64,000 bases of DNA from Microbacterium azadirachtae (GTDB taxonomy: Bacteria; Actinomycetota; Actinomycetes; Actinomycetales; Microbacteriaceae): positions 186,001-250,000 of the forward strand of contig NZ_JYIX01000034.1 in NCBI RefSeq assembly GCF_000956505.1, given 5' to 3'. Below, piece after piece: positions 53,638 to 63,919 of this stretch (the stretch's first letter is position 1; each line of letters opens with the position of its first letter). The position numbers and the translations under genes were made by a program. The notes under the pieces were generated by a model, which saw only the letters and a program-made list of their open reading frames with translations, was not told where the DNA came from and searched no databases.

Positions 53638-56600
53638 TCAGATCTCGTCGATCGAGGCGGACTCGAAGCGGCTGGAGATGTTGATCCCCAGCTCCTCGGC
53701 GGCGCGGAAGGCCTCGTCGTCGGTGTCGCGGAGGTTGACCGTCGTGCCGTCGGCCGAGAGGACCTCGACGTTCAGGCAGAGCGACTGCATCTCCTTCATG
53801 AGCACCTTGAACGACTCCGGGATGCCCGGCTCCTGGATGTTCTCGCCCTTGACGATCGCCTCGTAGACCTTGACGCGGCCGAGGATGTCGTCGGACTTGA
53901 TCGTGAGGAGCTCCTGCAGCGCGTATGCGGCGCCGTAGGCCTCGAGCGCCCACACCTCCATCTCACCGAAGCGCTGGCCACCGAACTGGGCCTTACCGCC
54001 GAGCGGCTGCTGGGTGATCATCGAGTAGGGGCCCGTCGAACGCGCGTGGATCTTGTCGTCGACCAGGTGGTGGAGCTTCAGGATGTACATGTAGCCCACG
54101 GCGATCTGCCCCGGGAACGGCTCGCCGGAGCGGCCGTCGAACAGGAGGGTCTTACCGGTCGAGTCGATCAGGCGCACGCCGTCACGGGTCGGCAGCGTCG
54201 AGTCGAGCAGACCGGTGATCTCCTCCTCGCTGGCGCCGTCGAACACCGGGGTCGCGAGCTTGGTGCCGGGGGCGACCTCGTACGCCTCCTCGGGAAGGCG
54301 CGCCGCCCACTCCGGAGTGCCCTCGATCTTCCAGCCCTGCGCCGCGATCCACCCGAGGTGGGTCTCCAGCACCTGGCCGAAGTTCATGCGACCGGGGATG
54401 CCGAGCGGGTTCAGGATCACGTCGACCGGGGTGCCGTCGGCGAGGAACGGCATGTCCTCGACCGGCAGGATCTTCGCGATGACGCCCTTGTTGCCGTGGC
54501 GGCCGGCGAGCTTGTCGCCCTCGGTGATCTTGCGCTTCTGGGCGATGAAGACCACGACACGGCGGTTGACGCCGGAGCCGAGCTCGTCGTCGCCGTCCTC
54601 GGCGTTGAACTCCTTGACCGCGATGACGGTGCCCTGCTCGCCGTGCGGCACCTTCAGGGAGGTGTCGCGGACCTCGCGGCTCTTCTCGTTGAAGATCGCG
54701 CGGAGCAGGCGCTCCTCGGCCGAGAGCTCGGTCTCGCCCTTCGGCGTGACCTTTCCGACGAGGATGTCGCCGGGGCGGACCTCGGCGCCGATGCGGATGA
54801 TGCCGCGCTCGTCGAGGTCCTTCAGGAGCTCGGGGCTGACGTTGGGGAGGTCACGGGTGATCTCCTCCTTGCCGAGCTTCGTGTCGCGCGAGTCGACCTC
54901 GTACTCCTCGATGTGGATCGAGGAGAGGGTGTCGTCCTTCACCAGGTCCTGGCTGAGGATGATCGCGTCCTCGAAGTTGTGACCCTCCCACGTCATGAAG
55001 GCGACGAGGAGGTTCTTGCCGAGCGCGAGCTCGCCGTTCTCCGTGGCGGGACCGTCGGCGATGACCTCGCCGACCTCGACACGCTCACCGGCCGAGACGA
55101 CGACCTTCTGGTTGTACGAGGTGCCGTGGTTCGAGCGGTCGAACTTGCGGAGGTAGAACTCCTGCGTGCCGCCCTCGTCGAGCATGACCACGACGCGGTC
55201 CGCGGAGACCTCGGAGACGACGCCCGCCTTGTCGGCGGTGATCACGTCACCGGCGTCGATGGCGGCGTAGCCCTCCATACCGGTGCCGACATACGGCGAC
55301 TCGGAACGGAGCAGCGGCACGGCCTGGCGCTGCATGTTGGCGCCCATGAGCGCGCGCTGCGCGTCGTCGTGCTCGAGGAACGGCACGAGCGAGGTCGCGA
55401 CCGACACCATCTGGCGCGGGGAGACGTCGATGTAGCCGATCTCCTCCGGGAGGAACATGTCGACCTCGCCGGATCCGCCCTTCGGACGTGCCAGCACGTG
55501 CGCCTCGGTGAAGCCGCCGTCCGCGTCGAGCGGGGCGTTCGCCTGGGCGATGTTGAAGTCGACCTCCTCGGCGGCGGTCAGGTAATCGATGTGCTCGGTG
55601 ACCTTGCCGCCCTCGACCTTGCGGTACGGGGTCTCGATGAAACCGAACGAGTTGATCCGCGCGAACGTGGCGAGCGAGCCGATCAGACCGATGTTCGGGC
55701 CTTCCGGGGTCTCGATCGGGCACATGCGGCCGTAGTGCGACGGGTGCACGTCACGGACCTCGACGCCGGCGCGATCGCGGCTCAGACCACCGGGGCCGAG
55801 GGCCGAGAGGCGGCGCTTGTGGGTCAGACCCGCGAGCGGGTTGTTCTGGTCCATGAACTGCGACAGCTGCGAGGTGCCGAAGAACTCCTTGATCGCGGCG
55901 ACGACGGGGCGCACGTTGATCAGGGTCTGCGGGGTGATCGCCTCGATGTCCTGCGTGGTCATGCGCTCGCGGACGACGCGCTCCATGCGGGACAGGCCGG
56001 TGCGGACCTGGTTCTGGATGAGCTCGCCGACGGCGCGGATGCGACGGTTGCCGAAGTTGTCGATGTCGTCGGTCGCGAGACGGATCTCCGCCTTCTTGCC
56101 CGAGCGGATGCCCTCGAAGGTCTCCACGTTCGCGTGCAGGCGCACCAGGTACTTGATCGTCTCGACGACGTCCTTGACCGTGAGGACGGACTCGTCCAGC
56201 GGGGTGTCCAGGCCGAGCTTCTGGTTGATCTTGTAGCGACCCACCTTGGCCAGGTCGTAGCGCTTGGCGTTGAAGTAGAAGTTGTCCAGGAGCGCGCGGG
56301 CGGCCTCGGCGGCGACCTGCTCGCCCGGACGGAGCTTGCGGTAGATGTCGCGGAGCGCGTCCTCCTTGGTGAGGATCGTGTCCTTCGCCAGGGTCTCCTC
56401 GATCGAGGCGAAGCCGGCGAACTCGGCGAGGATCTCCTCGCTGGTCAGGCCCAGCGCCTTGAGGAAGACGGTGACGGACTGCTTGCGCTTGCGGTCGATG
56501 CGCACGCCGACCTGGTCGCGCTTGTCGATCTCGAACTCGAGCCAGGCGCCGCGGGACGGGATGACGCGCGCGGAGACGATGTCCTTGTCGCTCGTCTTGT

Positions 56601-57138
56601 CGGGGGACTTGTCGAAGTAGACGCCCGGGGAGCGGACCAGCTGCGAGACGACGACGCGCTCGGTGCCGTTGATGATGAACGTGCCCTTGGCGGTCTGCAG
56701 CGGGAAGTCGCCCATGAAGACCGTCTGGGTCTTGATCTCACCGGTCTGGTGGTTCATGAACTCGGCCTCGACGTAGAGCGGGGCCGCGTAGGTCTTGCCG
56801 CGCTCCTTGCACTCCTCGATGGAGTACTTCTCGGGCTCGAGGTACGGGTTCGTGAACGAGAGCTGCATGGTCTCGCTCAGGTCCTCGATCGGGGAGATCT
56901 CCTCGAAGATCTCCTCCAGGCCGCTGGCCTGGGCGAGGTCCTTGCGGCCGGCCTTCTTGGCCTCCGCGACGCGCTGCTTCCAGGCCTCGTTGCCCACGAG
57001 CCAGTCGAAGGACTCGGTCTGCAGGGCGAGCAGGTCGGGGACCGTCAGCGTGTCGGAGATCTTGGCGAACGAGAGGCGGGAGTAGCCGCGTCCGTTCTTG
57101 ATGGTGGTGGGGGTGGATGCGTTGCGAGCAGCAGCCAA
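53638..57138 (-). CDS. rpoB: DNA-directed RNA polymerase subunit beta
   Basis: The 1,166-residue beta subunit begins [19 protein letters not shown]. The rifampicin-binding cluster ([15 protein letters not shown], then [20 protein letters not shown], near 55,760-55,870) is wild type at the usual resistance positions Asp516, His526 and Ser531 (E. coli numbering), so sensitivity is predicted. C-terminal motifs [18 protein letters not shown] and [13 protein letters not shown] are present. The start is taken as TTG 57138 with GGAGG eight bases upstream. Confidence 0.98.
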   Translation of the reverse strand: MAAARNASTPTTIKNGRGYSRLSFAKISDTLTVPDLLALQTESFDWLVGNEAWKQRVAEAKKAGRKDLAQASGLEEIFEEISPIEDLSETMQLSFTNPYLEPEKYSIEECKERGKTYAAPLYVEAEFMNHQTGEIKTQTVFMGDFPLQTAKGTFIINGTERVVVSQLVRSPGVYFDKSPDKTSDKDIVSARVIPSRGAWLEFEIDKRDQVGVRIDRKRKQSVTVFLKALGLTSEEILAEFAGFASIEETLAKDTILTKEDALRDIYRKLRPGEQVAAEAARALLDNFYFNAKRYDLAKVGRYKINQKLGLDTPLDESVLTVKDVVETIKYLVRLHANVETFEGIRSGKKAEIRLATDDIDNFGNRRIRAVGELIQNQVRTGLSRMERVVRERMTTQDIEAITPQTLINVRPVVAAIKEFFGTSQLSQFMDQNNPLAGLTHKRRLSALGPGGLSRDRAGVEVRDVHPSHYGRMCPIETPEGPNIGLIGSLATFARINSFGFIETPYRKVEGGKVTEHIDYLTAAEEVDFNIAQANAPLDADGGFTEAHVLARPKGGSGEVDMFLPEEIGYIDVSPRQMVSVATSLVPFLEHDDAQRALMGANMQRQAVPLLRSESPYVGTGMEGYAAIDAGDVITADKAGVVSEVSADRVVVMLDEGGTQEFYLRKFDRSNHGTSYNQKVVVSAGERVEVGEVIADGPATENGELALGKNLLVAFMTWEGHNFEDAIILSQDLVKDDTLSSIHIEEYEVDSRDTKLGKEEITRDLPNVSPELLKDLDERGIIRIGAEVRPGDILVGKVTPKGETELSAEERLLRAIFNEKSREVRDTSLKVPHGEQGTVIAVKEFNAEDGDDELGSGVNRRVVVFIAQKRKITEGDKLAGRHGNKGVIAKILPVEDMPFLADGTPVDVILNPLGIPGRMNFGQVLETHLGWIAAQGWKIEGTPEWAARLPEEAYEVAPGTKLATPVFDGASEEEITGLLDSTLPTRDGVRLIDSTGKTLLFDGRSGEPFPGQIAVGYMYILKLHHLVDDKIHARSTGPYSMITQQPLGGKAQFGGQRFGEMEVWALEAYGAAYALQELLTIKSDDILGRVKVYEAIVKGENIQEPGIPESFKVLMKEMQSLCLNVEVLSADGTTVNLRDTDDEAFRAAEELGINISSRFESASIDEI

Positions 57139-57302
57139 GGGAATAACCTCCGTGAGCCCCGAAGGGCGTCTCGATTCCTCGTCGTCAGGTGAGTGCGCCG
57201 CGTCACACGGCCGCACGCTGAAGGCGCTCTGTCGAGGAGCGAGGACGTACGGAGTCTGCCGACCACCATATGAGGGCAGGGAGGAGCGAGGCGCAAATAT
57301 CC

Positions 57303-57331
57303 ACTATAGGCCCGATATCGCGACATGTCCA
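57303..57331 (-). promoter_or_regulatory. Promoter of rpoB
   Basis: Read leftward, TGGACA (57326-57331), 17 bases, TATAGT (57303-57308), a near-consensus sigma-70 promoter. The start point would be near 57,296, leaving a leader of about 158 bases before rpoB. The leader (57,139-57,296) contains no uninterrupted frame with coding bias. Confidence 0.75.
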
Positions 57332-57427
57332 GCGCGATTCTTGACCTTCTGCCCCGAGGGGGGTATAACCACGAGCGCGCGGCGCCCGGACGCGTGGATG
57401 TCACAGGGATCCGGTATCGTCGCGAGC

Positions 57428-58342
57428 GTGCCCGAAACACCGTTGATCGCCTGCTTCGGCGAGGGCCTGGTGGCGCTCGTGCCCACCACGGCCGGTCCGC
57501 TGGAGAGCAATCGGACGTTCCAGCGCTCCCTGGCGGGCGCCGAGTGGAACGTCGCGCTCGCGGTCGCCTCGGCCGGCTCCGGTGCCGCCGTGATCTCCCG
57601 GGTGGGCGATGACGGCTTCGGCCGCTTCCTGCTCGCCGAGCTCGCGCAGCACGGCGTGGACGCCTCCGCGGTCGAGATCGACCCCGCGGCTCCCACGGGG
57701 CTCTACGTGAAGGAGCTCTCCGCCGAGGGCGAGGGGCCGGTGCAGAGCGCCATGCACTACTACCGGGCCGGATCCGCGGGCAGCCGGATCTCCCCCGCGA
57801 CGCTGCGAACCCCCGCCGCGGAGCGGGTGCTCGCCGACGCGGCGCTCGTGCACACGACCGGGATCACCCCCGCGCTGTCCGACGGCGCCCGCGCCGCCCA
57901 GGACGAGCTGTTCGCGGAGCGCGGCGACCGGCTGATCGGCTTCGACGTGAACTGGCGCCCTGCGCTCTGGCAGGGCCGCGAGGACGAGGCGCGAGAGCTG
58001 CTCGGCGGCTACCTCGCCGCGGCCGACGTGGCGCAGTGCAGCGCGCACGACGCCGAGGCCGTCTTCGGCACCGGGGATCCGGACCGCTTGCGTGCGCTGT
58101 TCCCCGGCCCGAGGCACCTCGTCGTCACGCGGGACGACGGCGCCACCGCGTTCGACGGCGCCGAGCGCGCCGACGCCCCCGCCGTGCCCTCGACCGTGAT
58201 CGAGACGATCGGCGCCGGCGACGCCTTCGCCGCGGGCTTCCTCGCCGGGGTGCTCAGCGGGCTGTCGCTGAGCGGCTGCGTGGCCAGGGCCAACCGCATC
58301 GCGACCCGCGCGCTGGGCAGCACCCGCGACCACGTGGGCTGA
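57428..58342 (+). CDS. PfkB family carbohydrate kinase (2-keto-3-deoxygluconate kinase-like)
   Basis: This 304-residue kinase has the PfkB layout: ACFGEGLVALVPTT, GGAEWNVA-like region AGAEWNVALAVASAG, GDDGFGRFLLAEL, the mid-domain VHTTGITPALSD and GFDVNWRPALW, and the catalytic ETIGAGDAFAAGFLAGVL near residue 260. KDG kinase is the best match by the GFDVNWRPALW pattern; ribokinase or fructokinase cannot be ruled out. GTG 57428 lies eight bases after TATCGT, suggesting a leaderless transcript. It is divergent from rpoB and converges on the RpiR gene. Confidence 0.85.
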   Translation: MPETPLIACFGEGLVALVPTTAGPLESNRTFQRSLAGAEWNVALAVASAGSGAAVISRVGDDGFGRFLLAELAQHGVDASAVEIDPAAPTGLYVKELSAEGEGPVQSAMHYYRAGSAGSRISPATLRTPAAERVLADAALVHTTGITPALSDGARAAQDELFAERGDRLIGFDVNWRPALWQGREDEARELLGGYLAAADVAQCSAHDAEAVFGTGDPDRLRALFPGPRHLVVTRDDGATAFDGAERADAPAVPSTVIETIGAGDAFAAGFLAGVLSGLSLSGCVARANRIATRALGSTRDHVG

Positions 58343-58376
58343 GCAGGGCCGCCCACCGGCGCCGGGCAGGGCCCTG

Positions 58377-59237
58377 TCAGGCGCCGCGCACCGCGCGGCG
58401 GGTCGCGCGCAGCGGCGCCGTCACGGTCTCCCCGCGGTGCTGCACCACGCGCACGAACAGCAGGTCGAGCACCGCGAGCTGCGCGATCCTGCTCGACATC
58501 GCGGCCATCCGCAGCGGCGATTCCTTGGCGCGCGTGCCGAGCACCACGTCGGCCACGACCGTGATCGGGGATCCTGGGGCGTTGGTCAGGGCGACCACGA
58601 AGGCCCCGGCCGCGCGCGCCACCTCGGCCGCCCTGATCGTCTCCGCCGTCGCACCCTCATGGGAGACCGCCAGGATGACGTCCTCGGTCCCGAGCAGCGA
58701 GGCGCCCGTGATCGCGATGTGCGGATCCGGTGAGTGCACGGCGACGCATCCGATCCGGGCGAGCTTGAGCTGCATGTCCTGCGCGGTGAGCGAAGAGGCG
58801 CCCTGCCCGAACAGGTGCACCTGCCTCGCGCCCGCGATCGCGACCGCGACGCGGTCCAGCGCCGCGAAGTCGAGACCCGCGACGGTGTGCTCGATCGCGC
58901 CGATCTCGCTCGCCGCCAGCTTGGCCGCCACGGCCTCCACCGGGTCGCCGGGGTCGATGACCGCATCGACGAAGCCGAAGCGCTCCTGTTCGGCCTGCGC
59001 ACGCGCCACGGCGCCCGCGAAGGCGACGCGCAGCTCGCGGTAGCCGCTGAAGCCCAGCGTCTGCGCGAAGCGCGCGACGGTCGACAAAGAGGTGCGGCAG
59101 AGCTGCGCGAGGTCCGTGATGGCGAGATCCACGACGAGGGTCGGATCCGCGAGCACGCGCTCCGCGACCCTCGCCTCGGCGGCGCTCAGCCGCGGCAGTG
59201 CCCCGCGCACCACGGCGAAGACGTCCGCGTCCATCAC
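58377..59237 (-). CDS. MurR/RpiR family transcriptional regulator
   Basis: The 286-residue regulator has an RpiR helix-turn-helix (VVDLAITDLAQLCRTSLSTVARFAQTLGF in parts, recognition helix SLSTVARFAQTLGFSGY) and a SIS sugar-isomerase-like domain (HLFGQGASSLTAQDMQLKLARIG). SIS-domain regulators sense phosphorylated sugars, often amino-sugar phosphates. It is the last gene of the leftward binding protein-permease-GH3 unit, 28 bases behind nagZ, and probably controls it. Confidence 0.88.
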   Translation of the reverse strand: MMDADVFAVVRGALPRLSAAEARVAERVLADPTLVVDLAITDLAQLCRTSLSTVARFAQTLGFSGYRELRVAFAGAVARAQAEQERFGFVDAVIDPGDPVEAVAAKLAASEIGAIEHTVAGLDFAALDRVAVAIAGARQVHLFGQGASSLTAQDMQLKLARIGCVAVHSPDPHIAITGASLLGTEDVILAVSHEGATAETIRAAEVARAAGAFVVALTNAPGSPITVVADVVLGTRAKESPLRMAAMSSRIAQLAVLDLLFVRVVQHRGETVTAPLRATRRAVRGA

Positions 59238-59265
59238 ACCCCTTCTGCCTCCCGAAGAGAGCGGA

Positions 59266-60798
59266 TCATCGCACGGAGCCGACGAGCCTCTCCCTCGCGA
59301 GCTCGGCGCCGATCCTACTCGCAGAACCCACCTCGATCACGGGCACGCCCGCATCCTCCGCGGGCAGGCCGACGTTGACGGCCACGACCTCGGCCGCGCG
59401 CGCGGCGAACACGGCGACGAGCGCACGCTGCGCGGGGTCCGTGTCGATCCGGTCGACGAGCAGCGCGATCCGCCGGCCGTCGGCCTGCGCGAGTGCCGCA
59501 TCGACGGCCGCGTCGCGCTGGGTCTCGTCCAGATGCGCGGAGTCGAGCCGCACGGTCGCCGCTCCCGCGGCGAGCGCCTCCGACACGTAGCCGGCGGCGC
59601 TGTCCACGGCGAGCGTCGAGCTGCGGCGGGCATCGACCACGAACGGAGAGTCCGCGACCTTCAGCTCCCCTCGTACGCGCAGCGCGCGGCGCACGATGCC
59701 GGCAGCGTCGTAGGCGTCGACCTCCGCGGCCTCCGCGGGGGTCGCGGCCTCGGCGAGCTTCGCCGCGAGCCGCGCCACCCTGGCACCGGCCTCGAGCACC
59801 CTTTCGCGGGACAGCGAGCCGTCCCGGAGCGCGGCGACGATCGCGTCCCGCGCCGTGCGGTAGTCGTGCTCGTCCTGATCCGGCAGGGCCGCCGCACCGG
59901 GGTTCGTCGGATTGCCGATGCAGAGGAGGTCGGCGCCCGCGGCGAGCGCGAGAACTCCTCCCCCGCCGATCCCGACGGACTCGCGGATCGCGGCCATGTC
60001 GAGGGCGTCGGTGATGATGACGCCGTCGAACCCGGCCTCCCGCAGCATGCCCAGCACGCGCGGGTTGAGGGTAGCGGGCTCCTCGCCCCAGGCGGGGACC
60101 ACGATGTGCGCGGTCATCACGGCGTCCACGCCCGCGGCGATCGCGGCGCGGAACGGCGCGAGGTGCACGCGCTCGATCTCGGCCGGATCCACCGCGATGC
60201 GCGGAAGGTCGTGGTGGGAGTCGACGTGCGTGTCGCCGTGCCCGGGGAAGTGCTTGACGCAGGCGGCCACGCCGCCCGTCTGCACGCCCTCGACGGCGGC
60301 GACCACGTGCCGCGACACCAGGTCCGCGTCGGCGCCGAATGCGCGCACGCCGATGACCGGGTTGCGCGGATCCGTGTTCACGTCCGCCACCGGCCCCAGG
60401 ACGACGTCGGCGCCCACGGCGCGCACGCGCCGGGCGAGCTCCGCTCCGGTCGCCTCGGTCGCGGTCACGTCGTCGAGCGCGCCGAGCTGCGCGGCGCCGG
60501 GGAGGGTGGATCCGGTCGCGGCCTCGAGCCGGGTGACGCTGCCGCCCTCCTCGTCGATGCCGATGAGCGCCTGCGGGTTCGCGGCACGGATCCCGGCGCT
60601 CAGGGCGGCGAGGTCGGGACCGATGTTCTGCGCGAAGTAGACCACGCCGGCCAGCCCGTGGTGCAGCGCCGTGTCGAGCCACGCCGGCACCGTGCGGCCG
60701 TAGAAGCCCGGCCACAGCACCGCGTTCGCGAGGCGCTCGAGCTCCGCCGTCCCGGCGTCGCCCTCGGAAACGTCGTCGTTCGCCTCTGCCACGCTCAT
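59266..60798 (-). CDS. Glycoside hydrolase family 3 beta-N-acetylhexosaminidase
   Basis: This 510-residue GH3 enzyme shows GIDEEGGSVTRLE, the KHFPGHGDTHVDSHHDLP segment with the catalytic-site His characteristic of NagZ-type hexosaminidases, and FDGVIITDALDM with the nucleophile Asp. A C-terminal extension (about 340-510) of the GH3 C-domain type is present, which is longer than the NagZ of Gram-negative bacteria. It releases GlcNAc from muropeptides or chitobiose. The ATG overlaps the permease stop as ATGA. Confidence 0.9.
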   Translation of the reverse strand: MSVAEANDDVSEGDAGTAELERLANAVLWPGFYGRTVPAWLDTALHHGLAGVVYFAQNIGPDLAALSAGIRAANPQALIGIDEEGGSVTRLEAATGSTLPGAAQLGALDDVTATEATGAELARRVRAVGADVVLGPVADVNTDPRNPVIGVRAFGADADLVSRHVVAAVEGVQTGGVAACVKHFPGHGDTHVDSHHDLPRIAVDPAEIERVHLAPFRAAIAAGVDAVMTAHIVVPAWGEEPATLNPRVLGMLREAGFDGVIITDALDMAAIRESVGIGGGGVLALAAGADLLCIGNPTNPGAAALPDQDEHDYRTARDAIVAALRDGSLSRERVLEAGARVARLAAKLAEAATPAEAAEVDAYDAAGIVRRALRVRGELKVADSPFVVDARRSSTLAVDSAAGYVSEALAAGAATVRLDSAHLDETQRDAAVDAALAQADGRRIALLVDRIDTDPAQRALVAVFAARAAEVVAVNVGLPAEDAGVPVIEVGSASRIGAELARERLVGSVR

Positions 60799-61628
60799 CC
60801 CTTCACCGCTCCCGCGACGAGTCCCGAGGACAGGCGCCGCTGCACGATCACGAAGAAGATCATGACAGGCAGGGTGATGAGAGTGGAAGCGGCCATGATG
60901 CTCCCCCAGTCGTTGGAGTACTGGCCGAAGAACGACTTCAGCCCGATCGAGACCGTGTACTGGTCGGTCGCGCCGCCCAGCATCGTCATCGCGAAGATGA
61001 ACTCGTTCCACGCGGTGATGAAGCTGAACACGCTCGTGGCCACGAGGCCCGGCATCACGAGGGGCAGCAGCACGGAGCGGAACATCCGCCACCAGCTCGC
61101 TCCGTCGATGTACGCGGCCTCCTCGAGCTCGACGGGGACCGCCTGCACGAAGCCGCGCAGCATCCAGATCCCGAAGGCGAGAGAGAGCGCCACGTACACG
61201 ACCATGAGGCCGAGGATGCTGTTCAGCAGGCCGAGGCTCTTCACCTGCAGGAACAGCGGGATGACGAGCGCCTCCAGCGGCACCATCTGCGCGATGAGGA
61301 TCATCAGCAGGATCGCGGTGCGGAACTTGAAGCGGAAGCGCGCGACGGCCACGGCGGCGAGCAGGCAGACGAAGCCGCTCACGAGGACCGTGACGAGCGC
61401 GACGATCACGGAGTTGCGCAGGAACGTCGCGAAGCCGCCGTCCGTGAGCACGAAGGCGAAGTTGTCGAGGGTGAACTCCTTGGGCAGGAGCGACTGCCCG
61501 CCGCTCGAGGCCTTCTTGTCGAAGGCGCTGGAGACCATCCAGTACACCGGGAACAGCGTGAAGAGCATCACGGCGACGACCGCGATCGCGATGCCGATGC
61601 GTCCGAGGATCGGATGACGGGATTTCAC
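60795..61628 (-). CDS. Carbohydrate ABC transporter permease (MalG/DasC type)
   Basis: The 277-residue permease has six membrane helices and the EAA loop ELEEAAYIDGASWWRMFRSVLLPLVMPGLVA in parts. VFSFITAWNEFIFAM before the last helices is typical of MalG-type sugar permeases. The start is GTG 61628, overlapping the partner permease stop as GTGA. No ATPase gene is present in the window; such systems commonly share a distant MsiK-type ATPase. Confidence 0.92.
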   Translation of the reverse strand: MKSRHPILGRIGIAIAVVAVMLFTLFPVYWMVSSAFDKKASSGGQSLLPKEFTLDNFAFVLTDGGFATFLRNSVIVALVTVLVSGFVCLLAAVAVARFRFKFRTAILLMILIAQMVPLEALVIPLFLQVKSLGLLNSILGLMVVYVALSLAFGIWMLRGFVQAVPVELEEAAYIDGASWWRMFRSVLLPLVMPGLVATSVFSFITAWNEFIFAMTMLGGATDQYTVSIGLKSFFGQYSNDWGSIMAASTLITLPVMIFFVIVQRRLSSGLVAGAVKG

Positions 61629-62605
61629 AGCTCTTCCTCCTTCATGAGGGAGCGGATGTACACGATCGTGATCCCGAGCAGGACCAGAGTGAGCAGCACC
61701 GCGAGCGCGGCGCCGAAGCCGTAGCGGTTCTGACCGAACGACTCGACGTACGACCACACACCCAGGTTCAGCACGGTGCGGTTGCCGCCGTTGCCGCCCG
61801 GCATCAGATAGACCTGCGCGAAGACCTTGAAGTCCCAGATCGTGGACAGGATGATCACGACGGAGAACACGGGCTTGAGAGTGGGGAAGATGATCTTCCA
61901 GAACCGCCGCCAGGCGCCGGCGCCGTCCAGGGCCGCTGCCTCGAGCATCTCCTTGGAGACGCCGAGCAGACCCGCGAGCACGGTCACGGCGACGAACGGG
62001 AAGCCGTGGTGCACGACGTTCAGCAGCACGATCGCGTAGAACGACCACTGGTTCGTGAACCAGTTGACCTGTCCGTCGATGAGACCGAGGTCCTTGAGCA
62101 CCGAGTTGAACACGCCCTTGTCGGCGTCGAAGATCCACACCCACACATAGGTTCCGGTGACGGCGGGCATCGCCCAGGCGACCATGATGCAGCTGGAGAC
62201 GATCGTGCGCCACACCGTGCCGAGGCGGGCCAGCAGCAGCGCGACCAGCGTGCCGACGGTGACGGTGACGAAGACGGCGACCACGGCGAAGCCCACCGTG
62301 TTCGGCAGGACCACGGTCCACAGCGTCTTGTCGGTGAGCGCCTCGACGTAGTTGTCGAACCCGATGAAGTTGGTCCGGCCGGTGTTGATCTCCCGCAGGC
62401 CGTAGTCCTGCAGCGAGTAGATCACGACCTGGACGAGGGGCCACAGCATGAGCGTGGCCAGGATGAACAGGCCGGGTGCGAGCAGCAGCCACGGCCGCGC
62501 GGTCACCCAGCTGAGCTTCTTCTTCCGCGACGGCGGGCCGCCGGCCGCGGCCTCGGAGCGGGACTCCGAGGACGCGGCCGGTCGTGGTGCGTGCACCGTG
62601 GACAT
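61625..62605 (-). CDS. Carbohydrate ABC transporter permease (MalF/DasB type)
   Basis: This 326-residue permease has a 35-residue polar N-terminus, then about six membrane helices (WLLLAPGLFILATLMLWPLV first) and the EAA motif EAAALDGAGAWRRFWKIIFPTLKP. It pairs with the overlapping downstream permease. It lies 12 bases after the solute-binding protein stop on the same strand. Confidence 0.92.
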   Translation of the reverse strand: MSTVHAPRPAASSESRSEAAAGGPPSRKKKLSWVTARPWLLLAPGLFILATLMLWPLVQVVIYSLQDYGLREINTGRTNFIGFDNYVEALTDKTLWTVVLPNTVGFAVVAVFVTVTVGTLVALLLARLGTVWRTIVSSCIMVAWAMPAVTGTYVWVWIFDADKGVFNSVLKDLGLIDGQVNWFTNQWSFYAIVLLNVVHHGFPFVAVTVLAGLLGVSKEMLEAAALDGAGAWRRFWKIIFPTLKPVFSVVIILSTIWDFKVFAQVYLMPGGNGGNRTVLNLGVWSYVESFGQNRYGFGAALAVLLTLVLLGITIVYIRSLMKEEEL

Positions 62606-62617
62606 ACGGGGATCCGA

Positions 62618-63919
62618 TTACTTCTTGTTGAGCAGGTCGGTCATCTCGGTCGCGGCGTCCTTCGAGGCCGTCGCGACGTCCTTCTGACCGCTGAGGATCG
62701 CCTGGATCATCGAGTTGGTGGTCTTCTTCGCCTGCACGGCGCCGAAGTTCGGGGTCACCGGCACCGAGGCGCCGCCCTCCACCATCTGCTTCGCGAACGG
62801 CGCGACCAGCGGGTCCGTCGACTTCAGGGACTCGGCCATGGCCGACTGCACGCCCGGGAAGTAGCCGGTCTCATCCGCCCACTGCGTGGCGAACTTGCCG
62901 GTGGTCATCATCTTCACGAACGCCCACGCGAGGTCGGGGTTCTTGGTGTTGTTGAAGATCGACAGGTGCGAGCCGCCGAGGACAGAGGGGGCGATGCCGC
63001 CGTCCTTGCCCGGGATGACCGCGGCGCCGATCTTGCCCTTCAGCTCCGGGTTCTTCTCGATGAGCGACTTGGGCGTCCACGATCCGGAGAGCATCATCGC
63101 GACGTTGCCCTGGCTGAAGGAGTCACGCAGATCGGTCTCCTTCCAGGTGGTCGCGCCGGCGGAGGAGAAGCCGTGCTTGAGCGCGAGGTCCGTGTAGAAC
63201 TGGATGCCCTCCTGCGACTTCTTGCTGTCGAGCTGGCTGGTCCACTTCCCGCTCTTGTCGGTGGCGACCTCGCCGCCCGCGCCCCAGACCCACGGGTACA
63301 CCAGGAACTCGGCGTCGCCCGGAACCGGGAAGGCCATCATCTCGGGGTGCGCGGCCTTGATCTTCTCGCCGGCGGCGACGATGTCGTCCCAGGAGGTCGG
63401 CGCCTTGAGGCCGAGCTCGTCGAAGACGTCGGTGCGGTAGACGATCGAGCGCACACCGGCGTACCAGGGCATGCCGTAGAGCTCCTTGTCGTAGGTGCCC
63501 GCGACCTTGAGGCCCTCGACGAGGTCCTTGGACAGGCCGCTCTCCGCGTCGACGTACTTGTCGATCGGCAGCAGCGCGCCGGCGTCGGCGAACTCGGCGG
63601 TCCAGGTGGTGCCGGTCTCCGCGATGTCGGGGGTGGTGCCGCCGGCGATCGAGGTCACGAAGCGGTCGTGGGCGTCCGCCCACTGCACCTCTTCGACCTT
63701 CACGTCTGCGCCGGTCTCCTTCTTGAACTCCGCCGAGACCGCGTCGTAGAACGCGGAGGAGTCGGGGTTCGTGCCCTTCATGATCCAGACGTTGAGCGTC
63801 TTGCCCTTGCCGTCGACGGGACCGCTGGTGGCCGCGGGGGTGCTGCCGCCGGAGCAGGCTGCCAGGCCCAGCGTCGCCACGACGCCGAGTGCCGCGACGG
63901 ACAGAATGCGCTTGTGCAT
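62618..63919 (-). CDS. Extracellular sugar-binding lipoprotein (DasA/NgcE-like)
   Basis: This 433-residue solute-binding protein has a lipoprotein signal (SVAALGVVATLGLAACSGG, lipobox Cys near 22), then a two-lobed cluster I fold with NVWIMKGTNPDSSAFY, PDIAETGTTWTAEFADAG, PMAFPVPGDAEFLVYPWVWGAGG-like and GSWTPKSLIEKNP. Context with GH3 hexosaminidase and an RpiR regulator points to GlcNAc oligomers or muropeptide sugars; affinity is not proven. AGAGGAG lies eight bases before the ATG. Confidence 0.88.
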   Translation of the reverse strand: MHKRILSVAALGVVATLGLAACSGGSTPAATSGPVDGKGKTLNVWIMKGTNPDSSAFYDAVSAEFKKETGADVKVEEVQWADAHDRFVTSIAGGTTPDIAETGTTWTAEFADAGALLPIDKYVDAESGLSKDLVEGLKVAGTYDKELYGMPWYAGVRSIVYRTDVFDELGLKAPTSWDDIVAAGEKIKAAHPEMMAFPVPGDAEFLVYPWVWGAGGEVATDKSGKWTSQLDSKKSQEGIQFYTDLALKHGFSSAGATTWKETDLRDSFSQGNVAMMLSGSWTPKSLIEKNPELKGKIGAAVIPGKDGGIAPSVLGGSHLSIFNNTKNPDLAWAFVKMMTTGKFATQWADETGYFPGVQSAMAESLKSTDPLVAPFAKQMVEGGASVPVTPNFGAVQAKKTTNSMIQAILSGQKDVATASKDAATEMTDLLNKK

